NCBI GenBank assembly: GCA_904394685.1
Contig: CAJFNK010000043.1
Location: 1-64,000 of the forward strand
From: Candidatus Heritagella gallinarum
Lineage (GTDB): Bacteria; Bacillota; Clostridia; Oscillospirales; Acutalibacteraceae
DNA length: 64,000 bases
Reading direction: 5' to 3'
Every line of letters begins with the position of its first letter. Positions within the stretch are counted from its first letter, which is position 1. The translations under genes and the position numbers were made by a program. Below are positions 36,487 to 45,223 of this stretch, one piece after another. The notes beneath the pieces were generated by a model. It ran no database searches and had not been told where the DNA came from. It was given only the letters and a program-made list of their open reading frames with translations.

Positions 36487-37445
36487 AACCAACGCATTTT
36501 TATCTGGTGGGAGAAGCGATGGCGCTGCTGATTGCACAGGAAGAGGGCCTGCTGGAAGAAGTGGAAACCTGGAAAACTGGTATTGCCGGAGCAGAACTGA
36601 ATGTGGCGATTGGGTTGACCCGGATGGGACATCAGGTTTCCTTTTTAACGGCAGTGGGAAATGATTCATTTGGGCGGCTGATTCTGCGCTTTCTGGAGAA
36701 AAATGGAATCGATACTTCATTGGTAACCATCGATGAGAGCCGCTCGACTGGATTTATGCTGAAGGGAAGGGTGTCGCAGGGGGACCCGCCGATTCAATAC
36801 TATCGCCGCAACTCGGCCGCCTCAGCACTGGGGGAGCAGCAGATTGAAAAATGCCTGTGTAAGATGCAGGATGGATTTTTGCACATGACCGGAATTTTTC
36901 CGGCGCTTTCCCAGAATACCTTTGCAGCCTCCTGTACCCTGATGGAATCGGCTCAAAAGGCGGGAATCCCAATTTCGTTTGACCCCAATCTGCGCCCACA
37001 GCTCTGGAAAGACCAGGACACCATGCGGGATTCTTTGAACCGGCTGGCTGGATATGCTCAAATCATTCTGCCTGGGGTGGGGGAAGGAAAGCTTTTGACC
37101 GGGCAGGACAAGCCGGAAGATATCGCCGGATATTATTTGGAGAAACAGGCCGAGCTGGTGGTGGTCAAAACCGGAGCGTCCGGCGCTTTTGCTGCCACAA
37201 AGCAGGAACAGATATCCCAAGCGCCATTTTTTGTCGAAAAGGTGGTGGATACCGTGGGTGCCGGAGATGGCTTTGCGGTAGGGGTCCTTTCTGGGCTGGC
37301 AGAGGGCCTTTCGGTGGGGGAAAGCCTTCGTCGGGGCAATGCCATCGGCGCTTTGCAGGTGATGAGTCCCGGCGATAACACCGGTTTGCCCATCAGGAAA
37401 CAACTGGAAGAATTTATGGCGGTTACGCCGCAGTTGGCTGTATAA
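36483..37445 (+). CDS. kdgK: 2-Keto-3-deoxygluconate kinase (PfkB family)
   Basis: A 320-residue ribokinase-fold sugar kinase. Conserved features: GEAMALL and GAELNVAIGLTRMG at the N-terminus, the sugar-binding SFDPNLRPQLW (~165) and the catalytic DTVGAGDGFAVGVLSGL (~255-270) with the anion-hole GAGD. It probably phosphorylates 2-keto-3-deoxygluconate to the 6-phosphate, which the next gene's aldolase would split to pyruvate and glyceraldehyde 3-phosphate. The PfkB fold alone would fit other sugars; the KDG assignment rests on the aldolase and GntR neighbours. Its start overlaps the regulator's stop. Confidence 0.88.
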   Translation: MKPTHFYLVGEAMALLIAQEEGLLEEVETWKTGIAGAELNVAIGLTRMGHQVSFLTAVGNDSFGRLILRFLEKNGIDTSLVTIDESRSTGFMLKGRVSQGDPPIQYYRRNSAASALGEQQIEKCLCKMQDGFLHMTGIFPALSQNTFAASCTLMESAQKAGIPISFDPNLRPQLWKDQDTMRDSLNRLAGYAQIILPGVGEGKLLTGQDKPEDIAGYYLEKQAELVVVKTGASGAFAATKQEQISQAPFFVEKVVDTVGAGDGFAVGVLSGLAEGLSVGESLRRGNAIGALQVMSPGDNTGLPIRKQLEEFMAVTPQLAV

Positions 37446-37475
37446 TAGGCGGTTGAATTACAGGAGGAATAAACA

Positions 37476-38114
37476 ATGGATATATGGATGCAAGAACTGG
37501 AACAGGCAAAGGTAATACCGGTAGTCAAGATCAGCAGTGCTGAAAAGGCTCCCCGATTGGCCAAGGCCCTGCTTCAAGGGGGCATGAAGATCATTGAGGT
37601 TACATTCCGCACCGATGCGGCCGCAGAGGCGATTCGGGCAATTGTTCGGGAGGTTCCCGAAATGTTGGTGTGTGCCGGAACGGTATTGACAGTGGAGCAG
37701 GCAAAAGAAGCCATCGCAGCGGGAGCCTGCGCCATCATCAGTCCTGGAACCAATCCCGAAGTGGTGACCTATTGCCAAGAGCAACAGGTTCCGGTGATTC
37801 CCGGCTGTGCCACCCCCACCGAGGTCGAAGCCTGTATGCGTATGGGGCTGGGATTGGTGAAGCTGTTTCCGGCAGAGGTAGTCGGCGGAGTTTCAATGCT
37901 CAAGGCACTGGCAGGCCCATATGCACAAATGCGGTTTATGCCGACCGGCGGAATCAGTTTGCAGAATCTTGCCTCTTATCTGGCACTGTCCAATGTAACC
38001 GCATGCGGCGGAAGCTGGATTGCGCCTGAATCGCTGATTGAGGAGGAAAAATTTTCTGAGATTACAGAGCGGGCACAGCAGTGCAGGGCACTTGTTTTTG
38101 AAAAGTACAATTGA
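37476..38114 (+). CDS. eda: KDPG / 4-hydroxy-2-oxoglutarate aldolase
   Basis: A 212-residue class I aldolase. The glutamate in IIEVTFRTDAA (~45), the GTVLTVEQAKEAIAAGACAIISPG segment (~67-90), the Schiff-base lysine in GLVKLFPAEVVGG (~130) and MPTGGISLQNL (~155) are all family hallmarks. It cleaves 2-keto-3-deoxy-6-phosphogluconate to pyruvate and glyceraldehyde 3-phosphate. An AGGAGG site lies before the ATG, 30 bases after the kinase gene. It ends the three-gene operon; I see no strong terminator before the htpG promoter. Confidence 0.93.
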   Translation: MDIWMQELEQAKVIPVVKISSAEKAPRLAKALLQGGMKIIEVTFRTDAAAEAIRAIVREVPEMLVCAGTVLTVEQAKEAIAAGACAIISPGTNPEVVTYCQEQQVPVIPGCATPTEVEACMRMGLGLVKLFPAEVVGGVSMLKALAGPYAQMRFMPTGGISLQNLASYLALSNVTACGGSWIAPESLIEEEKFSEITERAQQCRALVFEKYN

Positions 38115-38184
38115 TGTGGGCACAAACTGGCAGAAAGTTTACAATTTGGACAAGAATTCCATGGGCAGTTGCGCTACAATAGAT

Positions 38185-38211
38185 TTAGCACTTAAGCACC
38201 AAGAGTGCTAA
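38185..38211. promoter_or_regulatory. CIRCE element (HrcA operator) upstream of htpG
   Basis: TTAGCACTT-N9-GAGTGCTAA differs from the CIRCE consensus (TTAGCACTC-N9-GAGTGCTAA) at one position. A TACAAT -10 box lies just upstream (38175-38180), so HrcA binding would block early transcription. The htpG start is 27 bases downstream. Confidence 0.9.
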
Positions 38212-38237
38212 ATATAAAAACGTGAGGTTGATATTCC

Positions 38238-40142
38238 ATGGAAATGAAGCAGTTTCAGGCAGAATCCAAGCGCCTGCTGGACATGATGATCAATTCCATC
38301 TATACCCATAAGGAGATTTTTCTTCGTGAGCTGATCTCCAACGCCAGTGACGCTATCGACAAGCTCTATTACCGTGCCCTGAAGGATGGGGACACCGGTT
38401 TGAACCGGGATGATTTCTCCATCACCATTGCGGCCGATAAGGATAACCGTACCCTGACGATTACCGATAACGGCGTGGGTATGACCAAGGACGAGCTGGA
38501 TAACAATCTGGGTGTGATTGCCAAGAGCGGCTCGCTGAACTTTAAAAAGGAAAATGAGAAGCAGGAAGATATCGATATTATCGGACAGTTCGGTGTGGGC
38601 TTTTATTCCGCCTTTATGGTCAGCGATGACGTGACTGTGGAGAGCCGTGCGTTTGGCAGCGACGAGGCATGGCGCTGGCATTCCACCGGTGCCGAGGGCT
38701 ATACCATTGAGCCTTGTGAGAAAGCCGAGCGTGGCACTGTGATTACCCTGAAAATCAAGGATAATTCCGAAGAAGAAAACTACGACGAGTATCTCGACCA
38801 GTACCGCCTGCGCTCTATTGTAAAGAAATATTCCGACTATATCCGCTATCCGATTCGGATGGATGTGGAAAAGAGCCGTCCCAAGGAGAAGCCGGAGGGT
38901 GCCGACAAGGATGCTCCCATGGAGTTTGAAACTTATACCGAAACCGAAACCCTCAACAGCATGGTTCCTATCTGGCGCAAGAACAAGAGCGAAGTGACAG
39001 AGGAAGAATACCAGAACTTCTATAAAGATAAATTTATGGATTGGCAGAACCCGGCCAAAGTCATCCGCACCCATGCGGAAGGCGCTGCTACCTATGATGC
39101 TTTGCTGTTTGTCCCAGCCAAGGCACCCATGGACTTCTATACCCGTGAATATGAAAAGGGGCTTCAGCTGTATTCTAACGGCGTGATGATTATGGAAAAG
39201 TGCCCCGACCTGTTGCCGGATCATTTCAGCTTTGTCAAGGGTCTGGTGGATTCTCAGGATCTTTCCCTGAACATCAGCCGTGAAATGCTCCAGCACGACC
39301 GTCAGCTCAAGTTGATTGCAGGCCGTTTGGAGAAAAAGATCAAGTCTGAGCTGGAATCCATGCTCAACAACGACCGTGAAAAGTATGAGGAGTTCTATAA
39401 GGGATTTGGCCTCCAGCTGAAATATGGCATGTATGCCGATTATGGTATGCACAAAGACCTTTTAAAAGACTTGGTGCTGTTCTATTCCTCCAGCGAAGAA
39501 AAGCTGGTAACGCTCAAGGAGTATGTCAGCCGGATGAAGGAAGGCCAGGACAGCATTTATTATGCCTGCGGCGACGCTGTGGAGCGTATCGCCAAACTGC
39601 CCCAGACCGAAATGCTGAGGGATAAGGGCTATGAGATTCTGTATCTGACCGACAATGTGGACGAATTCGCCCTCAAAATCCTGGAAAAATACGACGACAA
39701 GGGCTTTAAGAATATTTCTTCCGACGACTTGGGACTGGAAACCGAGGAGGAGAAGAAGGAAGCCGAGAAGCAGGTGGAAGACAACAAAGAAATGTTGGAC
39801 TTCATGAAAGAAGCTCTGGACGGAAAGGTTAAGGCAGTAAGTCTTTCGCAGCGCCTGAAAAGCCATCCGGTGTGCATTTCTTCCGAAGGCGCTATTACGC
39901 TGGAAATGGAAAAAGTGCTCAACGCTATGCCCGCCACCGAAAAGGTACAGGCGCAGCGGGTGCTGGAACTCAACGCCAACCATCCGATTTTCCAAAAGCT
40001 GACCCAGCTGTATCATGACGACCAGGAGAAGCTAAAGACCTATGCCCAGCTTCTCTATACACAGGCCATGATGATCGAGGGCTTCCCAGTGGAAGACCCG
40101 GTGGCTTTCTGCAACCAGATTTGTGAACTGATGCAGGAATAA
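38238..40142 (+). CDS. htpG: Hsp90 chaperone HtpG
   Basis: A 634-residue cytosolic ATP-dependent chaperone of normal length. N-terminal GHKL ATPase motifs: [15 protein letters not shown] (~30), [11 protein letters not shown] (~75) and [15 protein letters not shown] (~112). The middle domain has [21 protein letters not shown] (~330), including the catalytic arginine region. The C-terminal dimerisation domain follows (~500-634). A GAGGT site precedes the ATG. Regulation is by HrcA through the CIRCE element. In Bacillus htpG is not HrcA-controlled, so this differs from that model. Confidence 0.97.
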   Translation: MEMKQFQAESKRLLDMMINSIYTHKEIFLRELISNASDAIDKLYYRALKDGDTGLNRDDFSITIAADKDNRTLTITDNGVGMTKDELDNNLGVIAKSGSLNFKKENEKQEDIDIIGQFGVGFYSAFMVSDDVTVESRAFGSDEAWRWHSTGAEGYTIEPCEKAERGTVITLKIKDNSEEENYDEYLDQYRLRSIVKKYSDYIRYPIRMDVEKSRPKEKPEGADKDAPMEFETYTETETLNSMVPIWRKNKSEVTEEEYQNFYKDKFMDWQNPAKVIRTHAEGAATYDALLFVPAKAPMDFYTREYEKGLQLYSNGVMIMEKCPDLLPDHFSFVKGLVDSQDLSLNISREMLQHDRQLKLIAGRLEKKIKSELESMLNNDREKYEEFYKGFGLQLKYGMYADYGMHKDLLKDLVLFYSSSEEKLVTLKEYVSRMKEGQDSIYYACGDAVERIAKLPQTEMLRDKGYEILYLTDNVDEFALKILEKYDDKGFKNISSDDLGLETEEEKKEAEKQVEDNKEMLDFMKEALDGKVKAVSLSQRLKSHPVCISSEGAITLEMEKVLNAMPATEKVQAQRVLELNANHPIFQKLTQLYHDDQEKLKTYAQLLYTQAMMIEGFPVEDPVAFCNQICELMQE

Positions 40143-40159
40143 AATCAGAATCAATCTAG

Positions 40160-40197
40160 AAAAAGCGTCCGTCTTGCCAGAAAGACGGGCGCTTTTT
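40160..40197 (+). terminator. Terminator of htpG
   Basis: AAAAAGCGTCCGTCTT (40160-40175) pairs with AAGACGGGCGCTTTTT (40182-40197) with one mismatch; the T-run is inside the right arm. Confidence 0.8.
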
Positions 40198-40270
40198 GCT
40201 GTTATACAGGGGTAGACAAACGGCAGAGGCTTAAAAATGAATCAGAGCCTTTTAAAAATTGCATTTTGGA

Positions 40271-40300
40271 TTGACGAAAGGGGATAGGGTTTGCTATAAT
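40271..40300 (+). promoter_or_regulatory. Sigma-A promoter of the alanine/sodium symporter gene
   Basis: TTGACG (40271-40276), an 18-bp spacer, TATAAT (40295-40300), about 70 bases before the GTG start. Confidence 0.75.
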
Positions 40301-40377
40301 ACATATATCTGTGTTGCGTACAGGTGTTTTTGTGTGGAAAACACAATCTTGAGAATCTCAGAATCGGAGGGTATTTT

Positions 40378-41763
40378 GTGGAAGGCATTTTGAACGGGAT
40401 CAAGGCGATCAACGACCAGATAAACGGGTTTGTTTGGGGGCCGGTTATGCTAGTGTTTCTGGTAAGTACCGGTATTTTTTTCAGTATCGGTACCGGTTTT
40501 TTTCAGGTGCGAAAATTTGGCCTGTGGATTTCAGAAACGCTGCTGGGGATCTTTCACAACAAACATGTTCATAACAAAAAGGAAAAAGGCTCGATTTCGC
40601 AGTTTCAGGCAATGACCACCGCCTTGGCGGGGACAATCGGCACAGGCAATATCGTGGGCGTTGCCACCGCCATGGTGGCCGGAGGCCCCGGAGCCGTTTT
40701 TTGGATGTGGGTTTCGGCTTTTTTTGGCATGATGACAGCATTTGCGGAAAACGTGCTGGGCTCCAAATTTCGGTATAAAAACGAAAAAGGCGAGTGGGTC
40801 GGCGGTGCCATGGTGTATATTGAGCGTGGACTGGGCTGGAAGCCGCTGGCCGTTGCCTTTTCGGTGTTCGCCATTCTGGCCTCTTTTGGACTAGGAAATA
40901 TGACACAGGCAAACGGCATCTCCTCGGCGCTCCATTCTTCCTTTGGAATCCCTACTTGGGCGGTGGGAATCGCATTGATGCTGATTATTGCACTGGTCAT
41001 TTTGGGCGGCATCAACCGGATTGCTGCGGTTACCGAAAAGCTGGTTCCTTTTATGGCGCTCTTGTATATCGTGGGCGGGCTTGTGATTATCGGAATGAAT
41101 TATCAGGCAGTTCCGGCTGCATTTTCTGCAATTTTCCAAAGCGCCTTTGATTTTCGCTCGGTGGGCGGCGGAATCATGGGGTATGGCATCGCACGAGCTA
41201 TGCGGTATGGAATTGCACGGGGTATTTTTTCAAATGAAGCCGGACTGGGTTCCAGCGTCATGGTGAACTCTGCATCAAACGTGAAAGAGCCGGTCAAACA
41301 GGGTATGTGGGGCGTATTCGAGGTGTTTACCGACACTTTGGTGGTATGTACGATTTCAGCCTTGAGCATTTTGACCACAGGCGCCATGAGCAGCGGAAAG
41401 GACGGGGCAGCGCTGGCAATGGAAGCCTTTACAGGCGGCTTTGGCTCCTTTGGCAGCATTTTTCTGAGCATTGCCATCACGCTGTTTGCGTTCTCCACCA
41501 TTCTGGGCTGGAGTTATTATGGAGAGCGGGCGTTTGAATATCTCTTTGGGCTGAAATATGTGGGGATTTATAAAGCGGTGTTCATTTGCCTCACGATTGT
41601 TGGCTGTGTGGCCGGCTTGGAACTGGTGTGGGATATTTCCGATACTTTTAACGGCTTGATGGCGATCCCCAACCTGATTGGAATCCTGTTTCTCTCTCCC
41701 CATGTGTTCCGGGAGAGCCGAAGCTATCTGGAACGCCGCAAACGGGGCGAAATCGAAGAATAA
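40378..41763 (+). CDS. Alanine/glycine:cation symporter (AGCS family)
   Basis: A 461-residue integral membrane carrier with about 11 hydrophobic segments. It should import alanine, glycine or related amino acids with sodium. Family landmarks: FFQVRKFG (~40), the long loop-helix FQAMTTALAGTIGTGNIVGVATAMVAGGPGAVFWMW (~78-113), and RGIFSNEAGLGSSVMVNSAS (~283-302), which forms the substrate and sodium site in characterised members. I chose the GTG at 40378 (AATCGGAGGG upstream) over an upstream ATG without a ribosome site. The gene is monocistronic. Confidence 0.93.
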   Translation: MEGILNGIKAINDQINGFVWGPVMLVFLVSTGIFFSIGTGFFQVRKFGLWISETLLGIFHNKHVHNKKEKGSISQFQAMTTALAGTIGTGNIVGVATAMVAGGPGAVFWMWVSAFFGMMTAFAENVLGSKFRYKNEKGEWVGGAMVYIERGLGWKPLAVAFSVFAILASFGLGNMTQANGISSALHSSFGIPTWAVGIALMLIIALVILGGINRIAAVTEKLVPFMALLYIVGGLVIIGMNYQAVPAAFSAIFQSAFDFRSVGGGIMGYGIARAMRYGIARGIFSNEAGLGSSVMVNSASNVKEPVKQGMWGVFEVFTDTLVVCTISALSILTTGAMSSGKDGAALAMEAFTGGFGSFGSIFLSIAITLFAFSTILGWSYYGERAFEYLFGLKYVGIYKAVFICLTIVGCVAGLELVWDISDTFNGLMAIPNLIGILFLSPHVFRESRSYLERRKRGEIEE

Positions 41764-41770
41764 AACCACC

Positions 41771-41806
41771 TGCCGGGAAGTTACAAAGCTTCCCGGCAAT
41801 TTTTTT
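41771..41806 (+). terminator. Terminator of the symporter gene
   Basis: TGCCGGGAAG (41771-41780) pairs with CTTCCCGGCA (41789-41798), followed by ATTTTTTT. Confidence 0.88.
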
Positions 41807-41817
41807 GAGAAAATTTC

Positions 41818-41846
41818 TTGACAACTGTATATAGTGTGTATATACT
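41818..41846 (+). promoter_or_regulatory. Promoter of the GntR/ABC operon with overlapping palindromic operator
   Basis: TTGACA (41818-41823), a 17-bp spacer and TATACT (41841-41846). The spacer and -10 are overlaid by the perfect 7-5-7 palindrome GTATATA-GTGTG-TATATAC (41827-41845). This is a good operator candidate for the YtrA-type regulator encoded directly downstream, giving autorepression. Confidence 0.8.
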
Positions 41847-41885
41847 GTGTATAGATGATAATAACAGTTAACTGTGAGGTGCTCC

Positions 41886-42257
41886 ATGGATATCATTATC
41901 AGCAACAGCAGCTCCAGCCCCATTTATGAGCAGATCACCCGGCAGATAAAAGATCATATTTTGCAGGGAGAGCTAAAGGCAGGGGACGCCCTGCCTTCGA
42001 TGCGGATGCTGGCAAAAGAGCTGCGAATCAGCCTCATCACCACCAAGCGGGCGTATGAGGATTTGGAAAAGGATGGCTTTATCGAAACCGTTCCGGGGAA
42101 GGGGTGTTTTGTCGCAGAAAAAAATATGGAGTTTCTGCGGGAGGAACGACTCCGACAGGTGGAGGGCCTTTTGCAGGCGGCAGTAGACGCCGCCGAGCGC
42201 TGTGGCCTTAGCCGTGAGGAACTGCGAGAAATGTTGGATGTCCTTTGTGAGGACTAA
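41886..42257 (+). CDS. YtrA-type GntR-family regulator
   Basis: A 123-residue small GntR regulator. The winged helix (~10-75) contains PIYEQITRQIKDHILQGELKAGDALP and LAKELRISLITTKRAYEDLEKDGFIETVPGKGCFV. The short helical C-terminal part (~78-123) is typical of the YtrA subfamily, which lacks a ligand domain and controls adjacent ABC transporters. The ATG at 41886 is preceded by GTGAGGTG. It is 29 bases upstream of the ABC ATPase gene and behind the palindromic promoter at 41818-41846. Confidence 0.93.
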   Translation: MDIIISNSSSSPIYEQITRQIKDHILQGELKAGDALPSMRMLAKELRISLITTKRAYEDLEKDGFIETVPGKGCFVAEKNMEFLREERLRQVEGLLQAAVDAAERCGLSREELREMLDVLCED

Positions 42258-42286
42258 GCCGGGAGAGCCGGCGGAAAGGAAAGTCT

Positions 42287-43150
42287 ATGAATACCATTCT
42301 CAGGTTAAAGGGCGTAACCCGCCGCTTTGACAGTTTTACACTACAACCGCTGGACTTGGAAGTTCCGGGCGGGGCGATTATGGGCTTGATTGGAGAAAAC
42401 GGGGCAGGCAAAACCACCACCCTGCGTCTGATTTTGGGGGCGATACACCGGGATGGCGGAAATATTACGGTTTTTGGAAAAGATCTGGATGCACAGCCGG
42501 CACATATCCGGGAGGAAATCGGCGTAGTATTTGACGAGTGCTGCTTTCACGAATCGATGACCCCAAAAAATCTGGATATGGTTTTTAAAGGGATTTATCA
42601 AAACTGGAGTTCCTCTGCTTTTGAGAGGTACTGTCATAGTTTAAAGCTACCCATGAAGAAAAAAATCAAGGACTTTTCACGGGGCATGAAAATGAAGCTG
42701 TCTATTGCCACAGCGCTTGCCCATGCCCCCCGGCTGTTGCTGCTGGACGAGGCCACCAGCGGGCTTGACCCGGTGGTGCGGGATGATGTGCTGGAACTGT
42801 TGCAGGAATTTGTTTCGGACGAAGAACATTCTGTGTTGTTTTCCAGCCATATCACAGAGGATTTGGAAAAGATTGCAGACTATGTGGCCTATCTTCATCG
42901 TGGCAGGTTGCAATTTGTGCGCTCTAAAGATGAGCTTTTGTATGAATATGGAATTGTAAAATGCGGGAAGTCCGAATTTGAGCGGATGGATGCCTCTGAC
43001 TTTGCCGCATGGCGTGAAAACGCATATGAGATACAGGCGCTCACCGAAAACCGGGAAGCAGCCCGGCGGAAATATCCCAACTGTGTGATTGACCGTGCCG
43101 GTCTGGAGGATATCATGCTGCTGTATTCCAAGGGCAATGTGAGAAGGTGA
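42287..43150 (+). CDS. ABC transporter ATP-binding protein (YtrB-like)
   Basis: A 287-residue ABC ATPase. Walker A GENGAGKTTTLRL (~37), Q-loop EIGVVFDEC (~75), signature FSRGMKMKLSIATAL (~128; SRG replaces the usual SGG, common in this subfamily), Walker B LLLLDEATSGLDP (~152) and switch FSSHI (~186). The ~80-residue C-terminal extension is typical of export-type ATPases. With the two membrane proteins downstream it should form an ABC-2 exporter. Related YtrA-controlled systems respond to cell-wall antibiotics; the substrate here is unknown. Confidence 0.93.
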   Translation: MNTILRLKGVTRRFDSFTLQPLDLEVPGGAIMGLIGENGAGKTTTLRLILGAIHRDGGNITVFGKDLDAQPAHIREEIGVVFDECCFHESMTPKNLDMVFKGIYQNWSSSAFERYCHSLKLPMKKKIKDFSRGMKMKLSIATALAHAPRLLLLDEATSGLDPVVRDDVLELLQEFVSDEEHSVLFSSHITEDLEKIADYVAYLHRGRLQFVRSKDELLYEYGIVKCGKSEFERMDASDFAAWRENAYEIQALTENREAARRKYPNCVIDRAGLEDIMLLYSKGNVRR

Positions 43151-43158
43151 GGACGTAT

Positions 43159-43791
43159 ATGAAAGGGCTGATTCGAAAAGATGTTATTCTAATTGTACAA
43201 AAATATAAAATTTACTTTTTGTTTCTTTTTATTGGAGGATTGCTATCTATTGAAAAGGGACGGGTAGATTTAATTCTCGGGGCATATTTGTTTGGCAGTA
43301 TGCTTGCAATTCAGTTAGATCTGATTACCATTGATAAAGAAAAAAACTGGAGGAAAATGGTTGAATCTTTTCCAGTTTCTCCAGGCAGAATAGTGTTGGA
43401 AAAATACATTGTAGCGCTATTGTTCCTGATAGCAGAGGGGATTGTATATCTGATTTTCTCCATGCTGGCAAAAGGGCTTGCTGGAAAAAGTTTTTTGGGA
43501 ACTCTTTCTACCTTTACTTTTTTGATAACTATCTGCTGTGTTTCCATTTCCCTGCAAATACCGGTATTTATCTGCTTTGGGCAGCGGGTGGGAATTTTTG
43601 TATTCTTGTTGTTAGGAGCTGCGGCATCTATTACAATCATAGGGATTCGCTGGTGGGGATGGAGAGATTCTATTATATTTTCAACGCTTTTCCATTCGCC
43701 AATCAATATTTTATTTATGTTTGCAACTATGGGATTACTGGCGCTTTCCTGGCTGATTTCTACCCAGATTTATTGTAATCAAGATAGATAA
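43159..43791 (+). CDS. ABC-2 type transporter membrane protein (first)
   Basis: A 210-residue membrane protein with about six hydrophobic segments. It opens with MKGLIRKDVILIVQKYK, the same start pattern as the next gene product, so the two are paralogous half-transporters. I chose the ATG at 43159 (AAGGTGAGG upstream); a GTG at 43147 would overlap the ATPase stop. Base composition is visibly more A+T-rich than in the neighbouring genes. It probably forms the membrane channel together with its paralogue. Confidence 0.85.
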   Translation: MKGLIRKDVILIVQKYKIYFLFLFIGGLLSIEKGRVDLILGAYLFGSMLAIQLDLITIDKEKNWRKMVESFPVSPGRIVLEKYIVALLFLIAEGIVYLIFSMLAKGLAGKSFLGTLSTFTFLITICCVSISLQIPVFICFGQRVGIFVFLLLGAAASITIIGIRWWGWRDSIIFSTLFHSPINILFMFATMGLLALSWLISTQIYCNQDR

Positions 43792-43810
43792 ATGAAAGGA
43801 CAGATTCTTG

Positions 43811-44455
43811 ATGAAAGGCTTGATTCGGAAAGACTTATTGCTTCTGGCAAAGGCGCTAAAAGCATTTCTGTTGTTTGCTGTGGTTTTTGGCGTGATTTCG
43901 TTATCCCAATCCAACAGTGAGGAAGTATCGTCGGCACTTGGAGGATACTTTTTTACGATGATCGTATTGATTCAGATATTTACCCTTTCTGCCGATGAAC
44001 AGGCCCGCTGGCTGCGGATGGAAAAAGCACTGCCGATCACTCCCTATCAGGCGGTACTTTCCAAATATCTGATGAGCCTGCTGGGAATTGTGATCGGGAT
44101 GGTGTTGTTTATTGCTTTTTGCTTGCGGGATATCCTGAAAACCGGAAATTTTTTGGAGCCGCTGTATATTGCCGCCGGACTGATAGGAGCAGCGCTGCTC
44201 CTTTCGGCCATTGAGTTCCCGCTTTCGTATCGGTTTGGAAGCAACTCTGGACGTTTTCTCTTTTTTGGCTTGGCCATTGTGGTGGTCGGCCTAGTATGGG
44301 CGGCGCAAACCGTAGGGCTTCCGTTGGAAAATATCGTCAACTGGCTGGTGCAAAACCAGAACCTTCTGATCGCTCTTGGGGTTAGCATCCCGGTTTTGGC
44401 AATTGTAGGTTCCTACTTTCTTTCTGTACACATTTACCGTCAAAAAGAGTGGTAA
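43811..44455 (+). CDS. ABC-2 type transporter membrane protein (second)
   Basis: A 214-residue membrane protein with about six hydrophobic segments. It begins MKGLIRKDLLLLAKALKAF and contains ADEQARWLRMEKALPITPYQAVLSKY (~60-85), a juxtamembrane pattern common to this ABC-2 subfamily and present in diverged form in the previous gene. The ATG at 43811 is preferred over the TTG just before it. It is the last gene of the GntR-ATPase-permease-permease operon. Confidence 0.87.
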   Translation: MKGLIRKDLLLLAKALKAFLLFAVVFGVISLSQSNSEEVSSALGGYFFTMIVLIQIFTLSADEQARWLRMEKALPITPYQAVLSKYLMSLLGIVIGMVLFIAFCLRDILKTGNFLEPLYIAAGLIGAALLLSAIEFPLSYRFGSNSGRFLFFGLAIVVVGLVWAAQTVGLPLENIVNWLVQNQNLLIALGVSIPVLAIVGSYFLSVHIYRQKEW

Positions 44456-44572
44456 AGATTACACAAAAGCCTGGCGTTTATGGCGGATATTTATTACAAT
44501 ATTGTAACTTTGTTTCAGTTTTAACAAAACCGCACGCAGGAACCAGCTTGACGAAACAGGGATGCGAGCGGA

Positions 44573-44593
44573 GAACCCCTTTGGGTTTCTTTT
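44573..44593 (+). terminator. Short terminator after the ABC-2 operon
   Basis: AACCC (44574-44578) pairs with GGGTT (44583-44587) around a CTTT loop, followed by TCTTTT. Immediately upstream, CGCACGCA (44531-44538) and TGCGAGCG (44563-44570) can pair with one mismatch, suggesting a larger folded 3' region. Confidence 0.5.
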
Positions 44594-44636
44594 CCCAAAA
44601 ACAGTGAAATCCGCCTTTTTTGACAAAAATTCATCG

Positions 44637-44665
44637 TTTCTATTTTTAGTAATTCATGGTATGAT
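44637..44665 (+). promoter_or_regulatory. Possible promoter of the NfeD-SPFH pair
   Basis: TTTCTA (44637-44642), a 17-bp spacer, TATGAT (44660-44665). The -35 is weak. Confidence 0.4.
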
Positions 44666-44712
44666 TAATGCAAGCCATTTGAAGTGGCAGCCTGGCAAGG
44701 AGGTGAAGCGTG

Positions 44713-45147
44713 ATGGCTGAATACATGATCTACATTTGGCTTGGCGTGATTCTGTTTGCATTGATCGTAGAGGGCATAACAGCCCAGCTGGTTTCCATCT
44801 GGTTTGTACCCGGCGGCCTGGCAGGACTGATTGCCGGTTTCTGCGGCGCAGGAGAATGGATACAGGTGCTGATCGGTGCAGTGGTCACGCTGGTATGTCT
44901 CATCGCTACCCGACCGCTGGTCAACCGGATCATGCGGTTCCGGAAGGAAGAAACCAATTCCGGCCGTCTGATCGGGGAAGAAGGCGTTGTGGTACAGGAA
45001 ATCCAGAATCTGGATGCGGTGGGACAGGTCAAAATCCAGGGGAATGTCTGGTCGGCCCGGTCAGAAAACGGGCAGGCGATCCCCGAAAACAGCCGGGTAA
45101 CGGTGGTGCGGATTGAAGGCGTAAAGCTGATCGTAAAGCCCCTGTAA
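44713..45147 (+). CDS. NfeD-family membrane protein
   Basis: A 144-residue protein. About three hydrophobic segments fill residues 1-70 (MAEYMIYIWLGVILFALIVE onward), and a C-terminal OB-fold spans ~80-144 (GEEGVVVQEI, GQVKIQGNVWSARSENGQAIP, VRIEGVKLIVKPL). NfeD proteins are encoded next to SPFH proteins and work with them in membrane microdomain organisation or membrane protein quality control. A GGAGGTGAAG site precedes the ATG; a GTG one codon earlier is possible. It lies 76 bases upstream of the SPFH gene. Confidence 0.92.
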   Translation: MAEYMIYIWLGVILFALIVEGITAQLVSIWFVPGGLAGLIAGFCGAGEWIQVLIGAVVTLVCLIATRPLVNRIMRFRKEETNSGRLIGEEGVVVQEIQNLDAVGQVKIQGNVWSARSENGQAIPENSRVTVVRIEGVKLIVKPL

Positions 45148-45223
45148 CGATGGCTAGGATTCCCGATGGAAATACCCTGTCAGAATGAAAACGGAGATTT
45201 TTTGGAAACAAGGAGGAAGAAGT

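Noticed and set aside
38208-39452. 414-codon minus-strand frame opposite htpG
   Set aside because: HtpG is full-length with all motifs; the antisense translation resembles nothing.
44456-44600. Possible c-di-AMP, c-di-GMP or other known riboswitch before the NfeD gene
   Set aside because: I looked for the conserved cores of these classes and found no convincing match; only simple hairpins are present.
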